Assembly (NCBI GenBank): GCA_017522255.1
Contig: JAFWZP010000054.1
Location: forward strand, 1 to 57,820
Length of the DNA stretch: 57,820 nucleotides
DNA from: Bacteroidales bacterium
GTDB lineage: Bacteria; Bacteroidota; Bacteroidia; Bacteroidales; P3
Direction of reading: 5' to 3'
The notes beneath the pieces are model-generated. The model saw nothing but the letters and a program-made list of their open reading frames with translations. It made no database searches and was not told the origin of the DNA. The position numbers were made by a program, and so were the translations under genes. Shown here piece after piece: positions 15,942 to 24,404 of the stretch; position 1 is the first letter of the stretch, and each line of letters opens with the position of its first letter.

Positions 15942-17303
15942 TTAAAACATTGAAATCTGTTTCGGTTGATTGTGTAGAATAGGCATTTGAGTTTTTACAA
16001 CATTGTCGGCTTCTATAAAATTTGATATATCGGGTTGCAAACAATCTATATCGTTGAATAGTCTCATAATAGAACGACCCACAGCGTATGCCAAATTTAC
16101 CGGCACCGCATTTCCTATTTGCTTGTATTGGTCAGACATCGATCCATAGAATTGCCATTCGTCCGGAAATGTTTGGATTCTTGCATATTCTCTAATTGTA
16201 AGAGGTCTGGTTTCGATAGGATGACAACGCTCTGTTTGCTTTTGTGCCGGCGAACATGTAAGTGTTAGCGATGGTTCATTCAACGATAAACGTCGTGCCA
16301 TTCCGGTTTTTCCGCCACCTAAATAATAGCTGTTACCCATATATTCCTTTGCAACCTCTTCGGGAAGATTTCTCCAATCACCACCTTCGGGTACCAAAGA
16401 AAGAACTGCTTGCTTTTTAAGCGGATATGCTTGACCTTCGGAATGAGGTACGTCAGTAGGGTACAATTCGCCTTTGAAAAAAGCATCGTGCAAAGTCATG
16501 ATACGGTTGTATGGCGACGGCCAAGAAAAAGTAACATGTGGTGCTATATCATTGCGTATAGCTATAAGTATCAAGCGTTCACGTTTTTGTGGTACTTTAT
16601 ACATCACGGCTTTCAATACCCGTGGTTCTATCAGTGTATAGCCCAGTTCTGCAATAACATTTCGTATAACTTCGAGCGTGCGACCTTCGTCGTGGGTAAG
16701 TAGTCCTTTTACATTTTCGCCCATAAATACTTTTGGCTGTATCTCTTTCACAGCACGAGCCAATTCAAAAAACAATGTACCTCGGGTATCGTTAAGTCCT
16801 CCTTTTTTTCCTGCATACGAAAATGCCTGACAAGGAAAACCTCCCGACAGAAAGTCTACCAAACCATTTATAGGACTGAAATCTATATCATGAATATCTC
16901 CTTTCGCAATATTCCACTCCGGACGATTGTTTTGTAGTGTACGAACTGCCGCAGAATCGATTTCGTTTAATAACACATGTTTAAAGCCTGCCAAATGCAT
17001 TCCTAAAGCCAAGCCACCTGCACCGGCAAACAATTCTACAGAAGTAAAATGACGACGTGGTTCGACATGCAACTCTTCGTCCCAACAACTATTGAGCATT
17101 TGCTGAACTTGTGGGATGTCTTCTAAGTCTTTCATCCTAAAAACCTGCCTACCCAAAGTGTCGATAGTAGATGGATAGACCCCATCTTTACCCCATTTTT
17201 GCGTAGTGGCAAAAGAAGTCCCAAGAATATCAGCTAAATTGGAAGCTGAAATAAATAGCTGGTCATCAAAAGTTCTCAAATCCTTCATAGGTAGCAAAGG
17301 CAA
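15942..17303 (-). CDS. DNA (cytosine-5-)-methyltransferase with N-terminal HTH
   Basis: This 453-aa protein methylates cytosine at C5 and protects DNA from the partner endonuclease encoded just upstream. Motifs run in order: I (VELFAGAGGLALGM, about 89), IV (GGFPCQAFSYAGKKGG, catalytic Cys about 155), VI (ENVKG), VIII (QKRERLILIAI) and the C-terminal IREYARIQTFPDEW...QIGNAVP. The first 70 residues form a helix-turn-helix-like region (ISASNLADILGTSFATTQKW), as in other C5-methyltransferases that repress their own operon. ATG 17303 overlaps the endonuclease gene by 38 bp; ATG 17288 (MKDLRTF) is an alternative. The specificity is probably that of the partner. Confidence 0.93.
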   Translation of the reverse strand: MPLLPMKDLRTFDDQLFISASNLADILGTSFATTQKWGKDGVYPSTIDTLGRQVFRMKDLEDIPQVQQMLNSCWDEELHVEPRRHFTSVELFAGAGGLALGMHLAGFKHVLLNEIDSAAVRTLQNNRPEWNIAKGDIHDIDFSPINGLVDFLSGGFPCQAFSYAGKKGGLNDTRGTLFFELARAVKEIQPKVFMGENVKGLLTHDEGRTLEVIRNVIAELGYTLIEPRVLKAVMYKVPQKRERLILIAIRNDIAPHVTFSWPSPYNRIMTLHDAFFKGELYPTDVPHSEGQAYPLKKQAVLSLVPEGGDWRNLPEEVAKEYMGNSYYLGGGKTGMARRLSLNEPSLTLTCSPAQKQTERCHPIETRPLTIREYARIQTFPDEWQFYGSMSDQYKQIGNAVPVNLAYAVGRSIMRLFNDIDCLQPDISNFIEADNVVKTQMPILHNQPKQISMF

Positions 17304-18021
17304 GTAAGTAAATACTCTTGTTAAAATCTGTTTTATCCAATTCGTTGTACACTGTATTTTCTAACTTGGCAGATTGTTCAGTGGCAATTACATCGTCAAG
17401 AATCAAAGGTAATTTTTTGCATAGTTTAAAGAATGCATCTCGTTCACCAAAAACTATTTCGTAGAATTTGTCAAGCGATACACGAAGTATTCTATCGTGA
17501 GAATATGTTTTGCCATCAACCTTAGTCGTCCATTTTATTTTTTGCGACTTTTTGGCTATCACTTCTACAAGCATACATGTAGCTTTATCGTCTTCCAACA
17601 GTTTATTTTGCATTTTCATGTATGTCTTCTGTGCACTCGATGAATTCATTGTATTATGTTTGTTTTTGAGTTCTGCATATATATGCTTTTCATCATTAAT
17701 TACATCAAAACCTCCTTTGGTTCCATTGGCAGGCACTTCCCAGCCATTGCTAACCAAACGAAAAAGATGTTGATGAAAATATCCTATACAATTATTATTA
17801 CTTTTGTCTATTTGTCTAATACATTCTGATTCTATAGTTTGTTCCATAGTTTGTCCATATATCTTAGCATCAAAAGTCAATTTAACAGGGTCTATAATAT
17901 TTTTATTGAACTCCTTTAAATTTATGCTTCTTCGATATTGTAGCACTGTAGATTTTACATGATTATAAATATCTTCGTCCGAAATAAAACCTAAATTGTA
18001 TCTGTCTGTTGTATTTTTCAT
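17266..18021 (-). CDS. Type II restriction endonuclease, Eco47II-like
   Basis: The 251-aa protein resembles the Eco47II/GGWCC-type endonuclease family. It has a FISDEDIYNHVK start, KEFNKNIIDPVKLTFDAKIYG (about 37-58), a nuclease core GGFDVINDEKHIYAELKNK (about 103-121, D..ExK) and NTMNSSSAQKTYMKMQNKLL directly after it. By analogy it cuts GG(W/N)CC-like sites left unmethylated by the overlapping methyltransferase. It is the first gene of the R-M operon and has a promoter motif 73 bp upstream. The HU-like operon starts divergently, about 600 bp away. The family match is from memory; the exact site is inferred. Confidence 0.82.
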   Translation of the reverse strand: MKNTTDRYNLGFISDEDIYNHVKSTVLQYRRSINLKEFNKNIIDPVKLTFDAKIYGQTMEQTIESECIRQIDKSNNNCIGYFHQHLFRLVSNGWEVPANGTKGGFDVINDEKHIYAELKNKHNTMNSSSAQKTYMKMQNKLLEDDKATCMLVEVIAKKSQKIKWTTKVDGKTYSHDRILRVSLDKFYEIVFGERDAFFKLCKKLPLILDDVIATEQSAKLENTVYNELDKTDFNKSIYLLAFATYEGFENF

Positions 18022-18093
18022 AAGGCTTGCAATGTTGTTAAGGTGCTGAATTATAATTTACTAAAAAACATTCGTTATATATATACACACTTA

Positions 18094-18101
18094 CAAAGAT
18101 A
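18094..18101 (-). promoter_or_regulatory. Probable promoter (-7 TATCTTTG) for R-M system 1
   Basis: TATCTTTG on the minus strand fits TAnnTTTG and lies 73 bp before the endonuclease ATG. The spacing to any -33 TTG is not convincing. Confidence 0.55.
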
Positions 18102-18204
18102 CAACTTTTTTTTATATTCTTTTTCTGCCTCTACTTAAAACAATTACAACTTACCTGCCGGACTTTTTTCTTTCCATTGAAGTTGCCTATAAGCTATCTG
18201 CCGC

Positions 18205-18611
18205 CACACGTTAAGGCAAAATTGCATTTGCGTTGAAACAAAATTACCCACACGTTAAGGCAAAATTGCGTTATCGTAAGAAGTATAGTATCGGAACTAT
18301 TATATATATACTATCAGACATATTATATATATAGTGCTGCATCTGTTATAATACATCTCTCCTAACGTCGTTAGTGAACTCTCCTAACGTCGTTAGCAAA
18401 TACTCCTAACGACGTTAGCAAATATCACTAACGTCGTTAGGAGAGAATAAATATAACATATCAAATACTAAAAATATAATTGATACGTTACTATACATAA
18501 AACATATCGGACACTATATGTTTAACGTAAAGGCAAAAGTTCTCTAACGTAAAGACAATGGCTCTTTAATGTAAACATAAAATCTCTTTAATGTAAAACA
18601 AATAAAACCCA
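18205..18611 (+). repeat. 22-bp-phased repeat array upstream of HU-like operon 1
   Basis: Three blocks share a 22-bp period. Block 1: CACACGTTAAGGCAAAATTGC at 18205 and 18249, with a degenerate copy between them at 18227. Block 2: the inverted repeat CTAACGWCGTTAG at 18362, 18384, 18406 and 18428. Block 3: TAAYGTAAA at 18523, 18545, 18567 and 18589, reaching to within 9 bp of the first start codon. Between blocks 1 and 2 are two 23-bp units TATCrGA(..)ATTATATATATA (18289, 18312). The rest of 18022-18619 contains only the R-M promoter; no gene is seen. Confidence 0.88.
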
Positions 18612-18619
18612 AACCGACT

Positions 18620-19069
18620 ATGGCAATAGGATATATCAAAAAACGACAAAAACTGGTAAGCAAAGGCACTGTAAGCGAGGCATATCTTGCCAAGGTAAGC
18701 TATGGCAACTATGTGAACAGTGAGCTGTTGGCCGCCGAGGTTTCGAAACGCAGCTCGGTGTCGGCAGCTACGGTGATGCTGGTGTTGCGCGAGGTAGAAG
18801 AGTGTATGTCGGGGCATTTGGCCGCCGGCGATGTGGTAAAGCTCGACTCGATAGGCACCTTTGCCCCGACTATTACCGCCAAGGCTCAGGACTCGCCCAA
18901 GAAAGTAAACCAATTTTCGATAACGAAAACGGGGGTGCTATTCAGACCTACCAAGAGGCTGAAAGATGTGATAAAAGACGCCGGCGTAAAATTAGTAGAC
19001 AAAAAAGTTTACAATGCCGACCCTCACCCTAATACCAAAAAGACACAAGAAAACAGTGATAACGAATAG
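18620..19069 (+). CDS. HU-like DNA-binding protein (triad 1, type A)
   Basis: The 149-aa protein is an HU/IHF-superfamily member of the Bacteroidota (HU-HIG) clade. It has an N-terminal MAIGYIKKRQKL strand region, the HU helices (SELLAAEVSKRSSVSAATVMLVLREVEECMSGHLAAG split over about 34-73), VVKLDSIGTFAPTI (the beta-arm start, about 75-88) and FRPTKRLKDVIKDAG at the C-terminal helix. HU-type dimers bend and bind DNA. It is the first of three adjacent, diverged HU-like genes; the type A protein at 40039-40482 is clearly homologous. The upstream region is the 22-bp-phased array, so autoregulatory binding is a reasonable guess. Confidence 0.88.
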   Translation: MAIGYIKKRQKLVSKGTVSEAYLAKVSYGNYVNSELLAAEVSKRSSVSAATVMLVLREVEECMSGHLAAGDVVKLDSIGTFAPTITAKAQDSPKKVNQFSITKTGVLFRPTKRLKDVIKDAGVKLVDKKVYNADPHPNTKKTQENSDNE

Positions 19070-19094
19070 TATAATTTATTGAAACAACGAAGTT

Positions 19095-19514
19095 ATGGCA
19101 TTAAATAATTATTTGACCTACGAGGTTAAACCCCGAAAAATATTCGGTCGCGACCGCTGGATAGCCAGTTTGCGGCTTGCCAACCGCTGCTCGTTCGACG
19201 AGATTGCAAAGGAGGTGGAGGCTCGCACCTCGTGCCAAAGCGGTGAGGTGGAGGGCTTTATAACCGCCTTGGCATACGAAGTTTATAAATGGCTGGAAAT
19301 GGGCGAGAATGTAGAAATTGAGGGCTTGGGTACTTTCTACCCCAAGATGACAACCAAGGTGGTGGACAATGTGGAAGAGGCTACCATAAAGAACTGCATT
19401 TCGAGCATAACGGTAGGCTTTCGGCCTCACACCAAGCTGAAGAATGCAATAAAAAATGCGGGGTTGAAAGAATACACCAAAGCCAAACTGAAAAGCAACG
19501 ACAAGGAGGAATAA
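19095..19514 (+). CDS. HU-like DNA-binding protein (triad 1, type B)
   Basis: The 139-aa product has the HU-like fold signature CSFDEIAKEVEARTSCQSGEVEGFITALAYEVYKWL (split, about 32-68), NVEIEGLGTFYPKM and VGFRPHTKLKNAIKNAG. It starts MALNNYLTYEVKPRKIFGRDRW, closely resembling the type B gene of triad 2 (TYEPRQRKI..DRWIA). Compared with the type A protein it has a longer, basic N-terminal segment. It lies 25 bp after type A and 2 bp before type C, so the three are probably one operon whose products may form mixed dimers. Confidence 0.87.
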   Translation: MALNNYLTYEVKPRKIFGRDRWIASLRLANRCSFDEIAKEVEARTSCQSGEVEGFITALAYEVYKWLEMGENVEIEGLGTFYPKMTTKVVDNVEEATIKNCISSITVGFRPHTKLKNAIKNAGLKEYTKAKLKSNDKEE

Positions 19515-19516
19515 AA

Positions 19517-19918
19517 ATGGAGATATACATAGTACACAAAAAACTTACCGTAGGTCCACACAAGGGCAAACGCTGCTTCACGCTGAGCCGCGGACCGCGT
19601 AGAAACATAGCCTCGGGCAACCTGCTGGAAGGTATCGAGAATGCCACCACCCTAAGTTTTGCCGACGGCGAGATGATATTCAGGAGCTTGGTGGAAGTGG
19701 TAACGGAAAAAGTGTCGCAAGGTCATTCGGTCGACCTCGGACCGCTGGGCACTATAAAACCTACCATAAAAGCCACCGGCGTTGAAAACCGCAAGGACTG
19801 CAACGCAAAAACGATAACCAACCGCGGAGTGCAATTTATAGCACGTGCCGAACTGAACGAACGCCTGAAAAACATGTCGCTGAGAGTGGTAAACTCAAAA
19901 GTGCGAAACACGCAGTGA
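19517..19918 (+). CDS. HU-like DNA-binding protein (triad 1, type C)
   Basis: The 133-aa product is the third HU-like protein. It has MEIYIVHKKLTVGPHKGKR at the start, helices in about 35-68, VDLGPLGTIKPTI (about 75-87) and KTITNRGVQFIARAELNERLKNMSLRV towards the end. Its counterpart at 39168-39605 shares VGPKKG, VDLGPLGTLRPKI, CTAKTITNKGV and RAELTEALN..SLRVINS. The conserved VDLGPLGT replaces the KL/VKINGLGTF of types A and B, so the three subfamilies are distinct. A hairpin terminator follows. Confidence 0.87.
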   Translation: MEIYIVHKKLTVGPHKGKRCFTLSRGPRRNIASGNLLEGIENATTLSFADGEMIFRSLVEVVTEKVSQGHSVDLGPLGTIKPTIKATGVENRKDCNAKTITNRGVQFIARAELNERLKNMSLRVVNSKVRNTQ

Positions 19919-19948
19919 TATGCCTATTTTATTGTTATAGTCCCCCAT

Positions 19949-19982
19949 AAAGAAAGCCGAAGCGGTTCGCTCCGGCTTTCTT
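19949..19982. terminator. Terminator after HU-like operon 1 (convergent)
   Basis: AAGAAAGCCG-AGCG-GTTC-GCT-CCGGCTTTCTT forms a long imperfect stem between the rightward HU-like operon and the leftward protease. Its GC core AGCCGAAGCG is shared with the terminator at 36077-36110. Confidence 0.75.
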
Positions 19983-19994
19983 GTGCTTGGTATT

Positions 19995-21923
19995 TTATTG
20001 CACTATAAGATTTTTGCTGTCCAGCACTTCGCCGGTGGCGGATACAAGGCGAACGCTGTATTGTCCCGCTACGAGGGTTTGGAGATTAAGGGTAGCAGAT
20101 GTTTGTGCAGATGTAAACGGAACCGACAATACTGCCACTCCATTAGTGTTGGCTATCTGCACGGTTCCGCCTTGCACTTGATTGGAAAGTGCGTAGCTTA
20201 CCACTACTTGATTAGAGGCCGGGTTGGGCGAAAGTGATGTTATATCTCCACTGCGAACCACTACGCTTACGGTATCATATCCCTTATAGCCATCGGCTGT
20301 GGCTTGTACCGATAGGCGGTATTGTTGCGACTGTGTGGCTGTAGTGCTAAGCGTAGTACCCGATGCTATGCTGTCGCCTGCAGCATTATACCATACGTAG
20401 GTGGCAGGCTCGCCTATGTTTACAGCACTGAATGTTACAGGAGTTTGCTGCATTACCACTTGGTCTTCCAAGGCTTTAACCTCAAACTCACGATCAGGGT
20501 CGCGTACCACCTTGTAGTGTTCGCCGCCATAAAGAGTTTCTCCTTTTTCGTCGTACATGGCTATATCGAATGTAAACTCGCCACACTCAGGCACAATATC
20601 TGAAAAGAAATTAACCTCTGTTTCCAACATGCCTATACTATTGGGAGGTAATAATATATTTTGGAATTCGGCAGAACTTTTGGTTATAAAAAAACGATGT
20701 TCTCCCACTCGCTTTATTCCGTTTCCTTTGCTACCGCCTTCTTGCCAACCTGCAACTACGTTAGGGCTGAAACGTATATAGGTTTCGGCATATTTATACA
20801 AAGGTTCGTTTTTGGAATTAAGAGGAGAGGTAAAACGCAATGTAAACAATCTTTCTTCCTTAAAATGATTTTGAAGCCATACAACTGCTTTATTATTCGA
20901 CCCATCAATAACAGTAAGATTTTTCCATGCTACATTATTGTTGTGTGTTACAAAATATCCGATATCACAAGAATCAGTATTTTCTCCTTCTATAGGTTCG
21001 CTATCATGTACACGAGCCAACAAGCAGAAGTGCCACCGTTCGGCATTATCTTTAAACATGCCGCAATTATAATCTTCGGCAACGGGTGTGGTCCAAGGTA
21101 TTTTTACAACAACCGAACTGTAGGGCAATATTATTGGAATAGGATAATAAAGAGAGTCTCCAACAATTCCACTCATTGGAGGATTTTTATCACAATCCAA
21201 TTGCGTTGTTCCATCCCAGCCACTTGGCCAAGGAAGATCAATACCGGCCTTTGCCCAATTCAGGTATAGTTTTTCAGTGCCGGTAGATGAAACTGCTCGT
21301 TTGTTGTGAATATGAACGCATACATTATAAGTTCTACCTCCAATAGGATTATCTACAGAGCCTCCTCCCAATTCTTCTATCCAAATATCAGGACTATTGT
21401 ACATATATTTAACATTGCTTGGAGTGTTACCATTATCACCAATGGAATCTCGGATATAGAGATTTACATTAGATGTTCCCATTAATCCATCAAGTGTTGT
21501 TGCTCCTGTATTGAGAGGATCCAACCATGGCTGAAGTTTTCGTCTATTATCGGTTGCACCGTTACCATCCCAAGCAAGACAAAATTTATTGTATGAAGAG
21601 TAATCGCCGTCCATATTCGAACAATTAGTACTATCGCTCCCTCCGTACAGACATCCAGTTATACGTCCACGACCATTAATCAAAGGAGAACCCGACGACA
21701 CTGGCTCTGTATAACCATATCCATTATCGGTTTGTTTCCATATAATAATCCATTTATCATCTATCGGTGAATATATATTTTCACTCGTTGAAATCTTCTT
21801 TATATCTCCCTTAGGATGATGTATTCCTACATGTCCCCACCCTAAATTATCACTATTATCCCATCCAAGATAATAAGTCATAATATTTGGATTATCATCA
21901 GGATCTTCATCTAATTCTAACAA
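19995..21923 (-). CDS. Serine protease C-terminal part with T9SS sorting domain (frameshifted)
   Basis: This 642-aa frame is the downstream half of a trypsin-like (S1, lysyl-endopeptidase type) protease whose N-terminal half is 21998-22888. Reading the same frame further upstream gives LANDSVLDFALLELDED, which carries the catalytic Asp; the Ser site is SSGSPLI near residue 77. Large beta-sandwich domains follow, and the last 80 residues (SPNPASNQVVV...TLVAGQYSVRLVS..GEVL) are a type A T9SS sorting domain that directs secretion to the cell surface. The annotated start (ATG 21923) is internal; the frame is open from about 22035. See the A8 tract at 22031-22038 for the cause of the split. Confidence 0.8.
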   Translation of the reverse strand: MLELDEDPDDNPNIMTYYLGWDNSDNLGWGHVGIHHPKGDIKKISTSENIYSPIDDKWIIIWKQTDNGYGYTEPVSSGSPLINGRGRITGCLYGGSDSTNCSNMDGDYSSYNKFCLAWDGNGATDNRRKLQPWLDPLNTGATTLDGLMGTSNVNLYIRDSIGDNGNTPSNVKYMYNSPDIWIEELGGGSVDNPIGGRTYNVCVHIHNKRAVSSTGTEKLYLNWAKAGIDLPWPSGWDGTTQLDCDKNPPMSGIVGDSLYYPIPIILPYSSVVVKIPWTTPVAEDYNCGMFKDNAERWHFCLLARVHDSEPIEGENTDSCDIGYFVTHNNNVAWKNLTVIDGSNNKAVVWLQNHFKEERLFTLRFTSPLNSKNEPLYKYAETYIRFSPNVVAGWQEGGSKGNGIKRVGEHRFFITKSSAEFQNILLPPNSIGMLETEVNFFSDIVPECGEFTFDIAMYDEKGETLYGGEHYKVVRDPDREFEVKALEDQVVMQQTPVTFSAVNIGEPATYVWYNAAGDSIASGTTLSTTATQSQQYRLSVQATADGYKGYDTVSVVVRSGDITSLSPNPASNQVVVSYALSNQVQGGTVQIANTNGVAVLSVPFTSAQTSATLNLQTLVAGQYSVRLVSATGEVLDSKNLIVQ

Positions 21924-21997
21924 TGCAAAATCAAGAACACTATCATTTGCTAAAACAGTTGCACCTACAGTTTCAATATAATAATCTGGATCCTCTT

Positions 21998-22888
21998 CTA
22001 AATTATTACAATTTGGCGATTCATAATGCCAAAAAAAACGGCATTACTGCAATTTGGACTAGAAATAGCATCTCCACTCCCATTAAGGCAATGATTTGCT
22101 GTTAAAAATAATAATCTTTTATCTTCAGCAGTATTATTTATTAATGCTCCTGTTCCCCATTCTTGCCTATCTACAGAAAACAGTACAACAGCATTCTTTT
22201 CATTTTGCCATCTCCAACCCTCTTCACAATTAATATTAACTTGACAACTTCCTGATGCATTTAAACCTCCACTATTTTTTTTATTAAACCACCTATCTTT
22301 ATCAAAAAACCTATAATTATGAACTAAGCTAGAAACAGATAGTATACCTTGATTCATAACATTTTTAGGTTCATAATATTCTAGAACAATGGTGTCATCA
22401 TAGATAGGTCCGGTAAAAAAAAGTCTCGGATTTGTTCGAGTTTTTCCTTTGCCATTATTTACAGAAGTATAAGCTCCTCTACAGTGTTCCAGATCTTTTC
22501 CATAAACAAAGAACTTTGCACCTTCAGGCATCCAAAACTTATCATAATAAACATTTATTGATTTTGCACCGGGACATGCCACTATCAAGTGCCATATCCT
22601 ATCGCCATTCTCTAATGTTTTCCACTCTCCGGAATTTTCCAAATTAAAATTTACATCATAAGCATACCCTGCCCGATTATCTCTATCAAGTTTTCTTTTG
22701 ATAGAATCTTCTAAAAGCAAAGCTTGTAGGTCAAATTCCGGCATAACAATAACGCTATCTTTCCATATCAAATTTTTTTGAGAAAAGCTTACCGGTTCTT
22801 CTTTTGTGGTTATCTGAGAGTATGCATAATTACAACTAAATATGAATATGCATACATTTGTAACTATTTTTATATATAAATTTTTCAT
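21998..22888 (-). CDS. Serine protease N-terminal part (frameshifted)
   Basis: The 296-aa frame begins with a signal peptide (about 1-24, NYAYSQ), then a propeptide-like region with GDRIWHLIVACPGAKSINVYYD and the start of an S1 protease domain containing WGTGALINNT and the catalytic-His motif LFLTANHC (about 265). It then reads NCSNAVFF and, after the T8 run on the coding strand, leaves the family frame and stops at 21998. One extra base in the run restores FFWHYESPNCNNLEEDPDYY and joins the frame to 19995-21923, giving a protein of about 960 residues. It may be a pseudogene, a phase-variable gene or a homopolymer sequencing error. Confidence 0.8.
   Translation of the reverse strand: MKNLYIKIVTNVCIFIFSCNYAYSQITTKEEPVSFSQKNLIWKDSVIVMPEFDLQALLLEDSIKRKLDRDNRAGYAYDVNFNLENSGEWKTLENGDRIWHLIVACPGAKSINVYYDKFWMPEGAKFFVYGKDLEHCRGAYTSVNNGKGKTRTNPRLFFTGPIYDDTIVLEYYEPKNVMNQGILSVSSLVHNYRFFDKDRWFNKKNSGGLNASGSCQVNINCEEGWRWQNEKNAVVLFSVDRQEWGTGALINNTAEDKRLLFLTANHCLNGSGDAISSPNCSNAVFFGIMNRQIVII
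22031..22038. other. A8 homopolymer tract at the protease frameshift
   Basis: Eight A on the plus strand (eight T in the coding strand) lie exactly where the two protease reading frames must be joined. A 9-base run would restore a single frame. Homopolymers of this length are classic sites of slipped-strand variation and of sequencing error. Confidence 0.8.
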
Positions 22889-22895
22889 GATTCAT

Positions 22896-23330
22896 TTATT
22901 TTTTAAATTGTATATATTTCATTTCATTATCATAGTACAGAAATAGCGTACTATCATTACTTCGTATTGTACAAATATTGTTTAAAGCTTCAATTAATTT
23001 ATCTTCATATCCGGAAGAATCATAAACCAAAGTTTCACATCCAATTTGTATGGTAATGAGATTACTATTCATTGAATAGATTCCACCTATTTTGTTGACA
23101 TATTCCCCAGTTATGGTATTATCGTAATTAAATTTGAGCCAACATAATGTTTTGTCTCTTTCAGGAACGATGTCAACGTTTTCAGAAATATCAACAATTT
23201 TAACGAGATACAATTTTTTATTAAGAAAACCTTCAATACTATAGTTCTCTTCTTTTTCGCAGCTGCTAATGCTTAGCATTCCTACAGCTGCAAACACCGC
23301 AAGGGCTAATTTCAGTGCGTAATGTTTCAT
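22896..23330 (-). CDS. Small lipoprotein of unknown function
   Basis: The 144-aa product has a lipoprotein signal (AVGMLSISSC, Cys-24) followed by about 120 residues with alternating strands (IEGFLNKKLYLVKIVD, TITGEYVNKIGGIYSM). The pattern loosely recalls META/HslJ-like or lipocalin-like barrels, but I cannot assign a family. It lies 7 bp upstream of the protease N-terminal part on the same strand, so the two are probably cotranscribed, perhaps as protease and accessory or inhibitor. Confidence 0.68.
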   Translation of the reverse strand: MKHYALKLALAVFAAVGMLSISSCEKEENYSIEGFLNKKLYLVKIVDISENVDIVPERDKTLCWLKFNYDNTITGEYVNKIGGIYSMNSNLITIQIGCETLVYDSSGYEDKLIEALNNICTIRSNDSTLFLYYDNEMKYIQFKK

Positions 23331-23496
23331 ATTCTGATATTTTTAAAATTGATAATATGCATCCCTTTATCCAAATCGGTATTATACGCATTATTTATAC
23401 CGCTTGGACTATCAGTACTATTCATTTAGTAAGTATTATAAGTCGTTGCCAAAGAGGATGCTGATAAACTTCGGGCAACAATCGTTATCAATACTA

Positions 23497-23826
23497 CTAT
23501 CGCCCTACAGCAACGAAACGTGAAAGTGCCGTTGCCGCAGGGCAACATTCATCAAAGTTGTTTTTACCCAAAAACCATATACTTAACAGTGGCAGTATAT
23601 GCAGGTCAACAACCGTCTGCTGTATATTATCAATAAAGTATTTTGTATGATATACTATTGTTTGTAAAAACTGTAGTATTTTTTCTATTATATTTCCTCG
23701 CCCCAACCGCTTATCCACAAGCAGATTTGCAACGCAAAGCACACCGCAACCAATGCCAAAATTTAGCATTCCTCCCATTGCCGGCAACAATAGGAATGGT
23801 ACATATATGTCCTTTTTTGTTGTCAT
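23497..23826 (-). CDS. Possible small membrane protein
   Basis: A 109-codon frame (MTTKKDIYVPFLLLPAMGG...) starts 25 bp downstream of a TAATTTTG promoter motif (minus strand, about 23850-23857). It has one hydrophobic segment (about 16-36) and a Leu-rich middle. Nothing resembles a known family, and the C-terminal half reads like random sequence. It may be a decayed gene. No better gene is seen in 23331-23888. Confidence 0.3.
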   Translation of the reverse strand: MTTKKDIYVPFLLLPAMGGMLNFGIGCGVLCVANLLVDKRLGRGNIIEKILQFLQTIVYHTKYFIDNIQQTVVDLHILPLLSIWFLGKNNFDECCPAATALSRFVAVGR

Positions 23827-23888
23827 AACTTTGTTAGTTTTGAAAGTGCAAAATTACACATTTATTTCCTTATCTGCAAAAAAAAGCG

Positions 23889-23896
23889 TACCTTTG
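23889..23896 (+). promoter_or_regulatory. Probable promoter (-7 TACCTTTG) for the TonB-domain gene
   Basis: TACCTTTG matches TAnnTTTG and lies 25 bp before the ATG at 23921. Confidence 0.6.
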
Positions 23897-23920
23897 CCAA
23901 AATTTCAATAACGTAATAAT

Positions 23921-24376
23921 ATGAAGAAATTAATCTTATTTATCGCAATAGTAATATTTTGTGGCACAAGTGCAGCAACGGCACAAACCGACACAGTAAA
24001 GAATAGAAAATTAGTAGAAGCAGATATAAATCCTGAATTTCCGGGAGGTCCCGATTCTATGTTTGCTTTCCTTTACCGAATCATCAAGTATCCCAAAAAG
24101 GCAATAAGAAAGAATATTACAGGGGTTGTTTGCGCCGGTTTTGTTGTAGAAAAAGACGGACAAATATCCAATGTCAAGATACTTCGCGACATTGGCGGAG
24201 GCTGCGGCAAAGAAGTTCTACGCGTAATCAACGCTATGCCTAAGTGGAAACCGGGCATATTTAACGGCGAACCGGTACGCACAGAATTCGTTCTTCCAAT
24301 AACGTTCAACTTGGAAAGTAATGTTTCAGAAGAACACGACCGTGAATTTCTTCAAAATACTTGTGGTGAGTATTAA
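23921..24376 (+). CDS. Exported TonB C-terminal-domain protein
   Basis: The 151-aa product has a signal peptide (1-22, SAATAQ) and a TonB C-terminal-like domain (about 45-135: FPGGPDSMFAFLYRIIKYPKKAI, GVVCAGFVVEKDGQISNVKILRDIGGGCGKEVLRVI split across strands, MPKWKPG, FVLPITF). In full TonB proteins this domain contacts outer-membrane receptors. Here the N-terminal anchor and Pro-rich spacer are missing, as in many short Bacteroidota members, so a role in energy transduction is doubtful. It has its own promoter and converges on the thioredoxin-like gene to its right. Confidence 0.82.
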   Translation: MKKLILFIAIVIFCGTSAATAQTDTVKNRKLVEADINPEFPGGPDSMFAFLYRIIKYPKKAIRKNITGVVCAGFVVEKDGQISNVKILRDIGGGCGKEVLRVINAMPKWKPGIFNGEPVRTEFVLPITFNLESNVSEEHDREFLQNTCGEY

Positions 24377-24404
24377 GTTTTGAGAAAAAGGTTCAAATAA
24401 AATT

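Noticed and set aside
18205-18611. CRISPR array
   Set aside because: The repeats are 9-21 bp at 22-bp steps with similar spacers and no cas genes; spacing and sizes do not fit CRISPR.
23327-23425. 32-codon leftward frame overlapping the lipoprotein start by ATGA
   Set aside because: The overlap is suggestive, but there is no promoter or ribosome-binding signal and the sequence is unlike any protein; chance is adequate.
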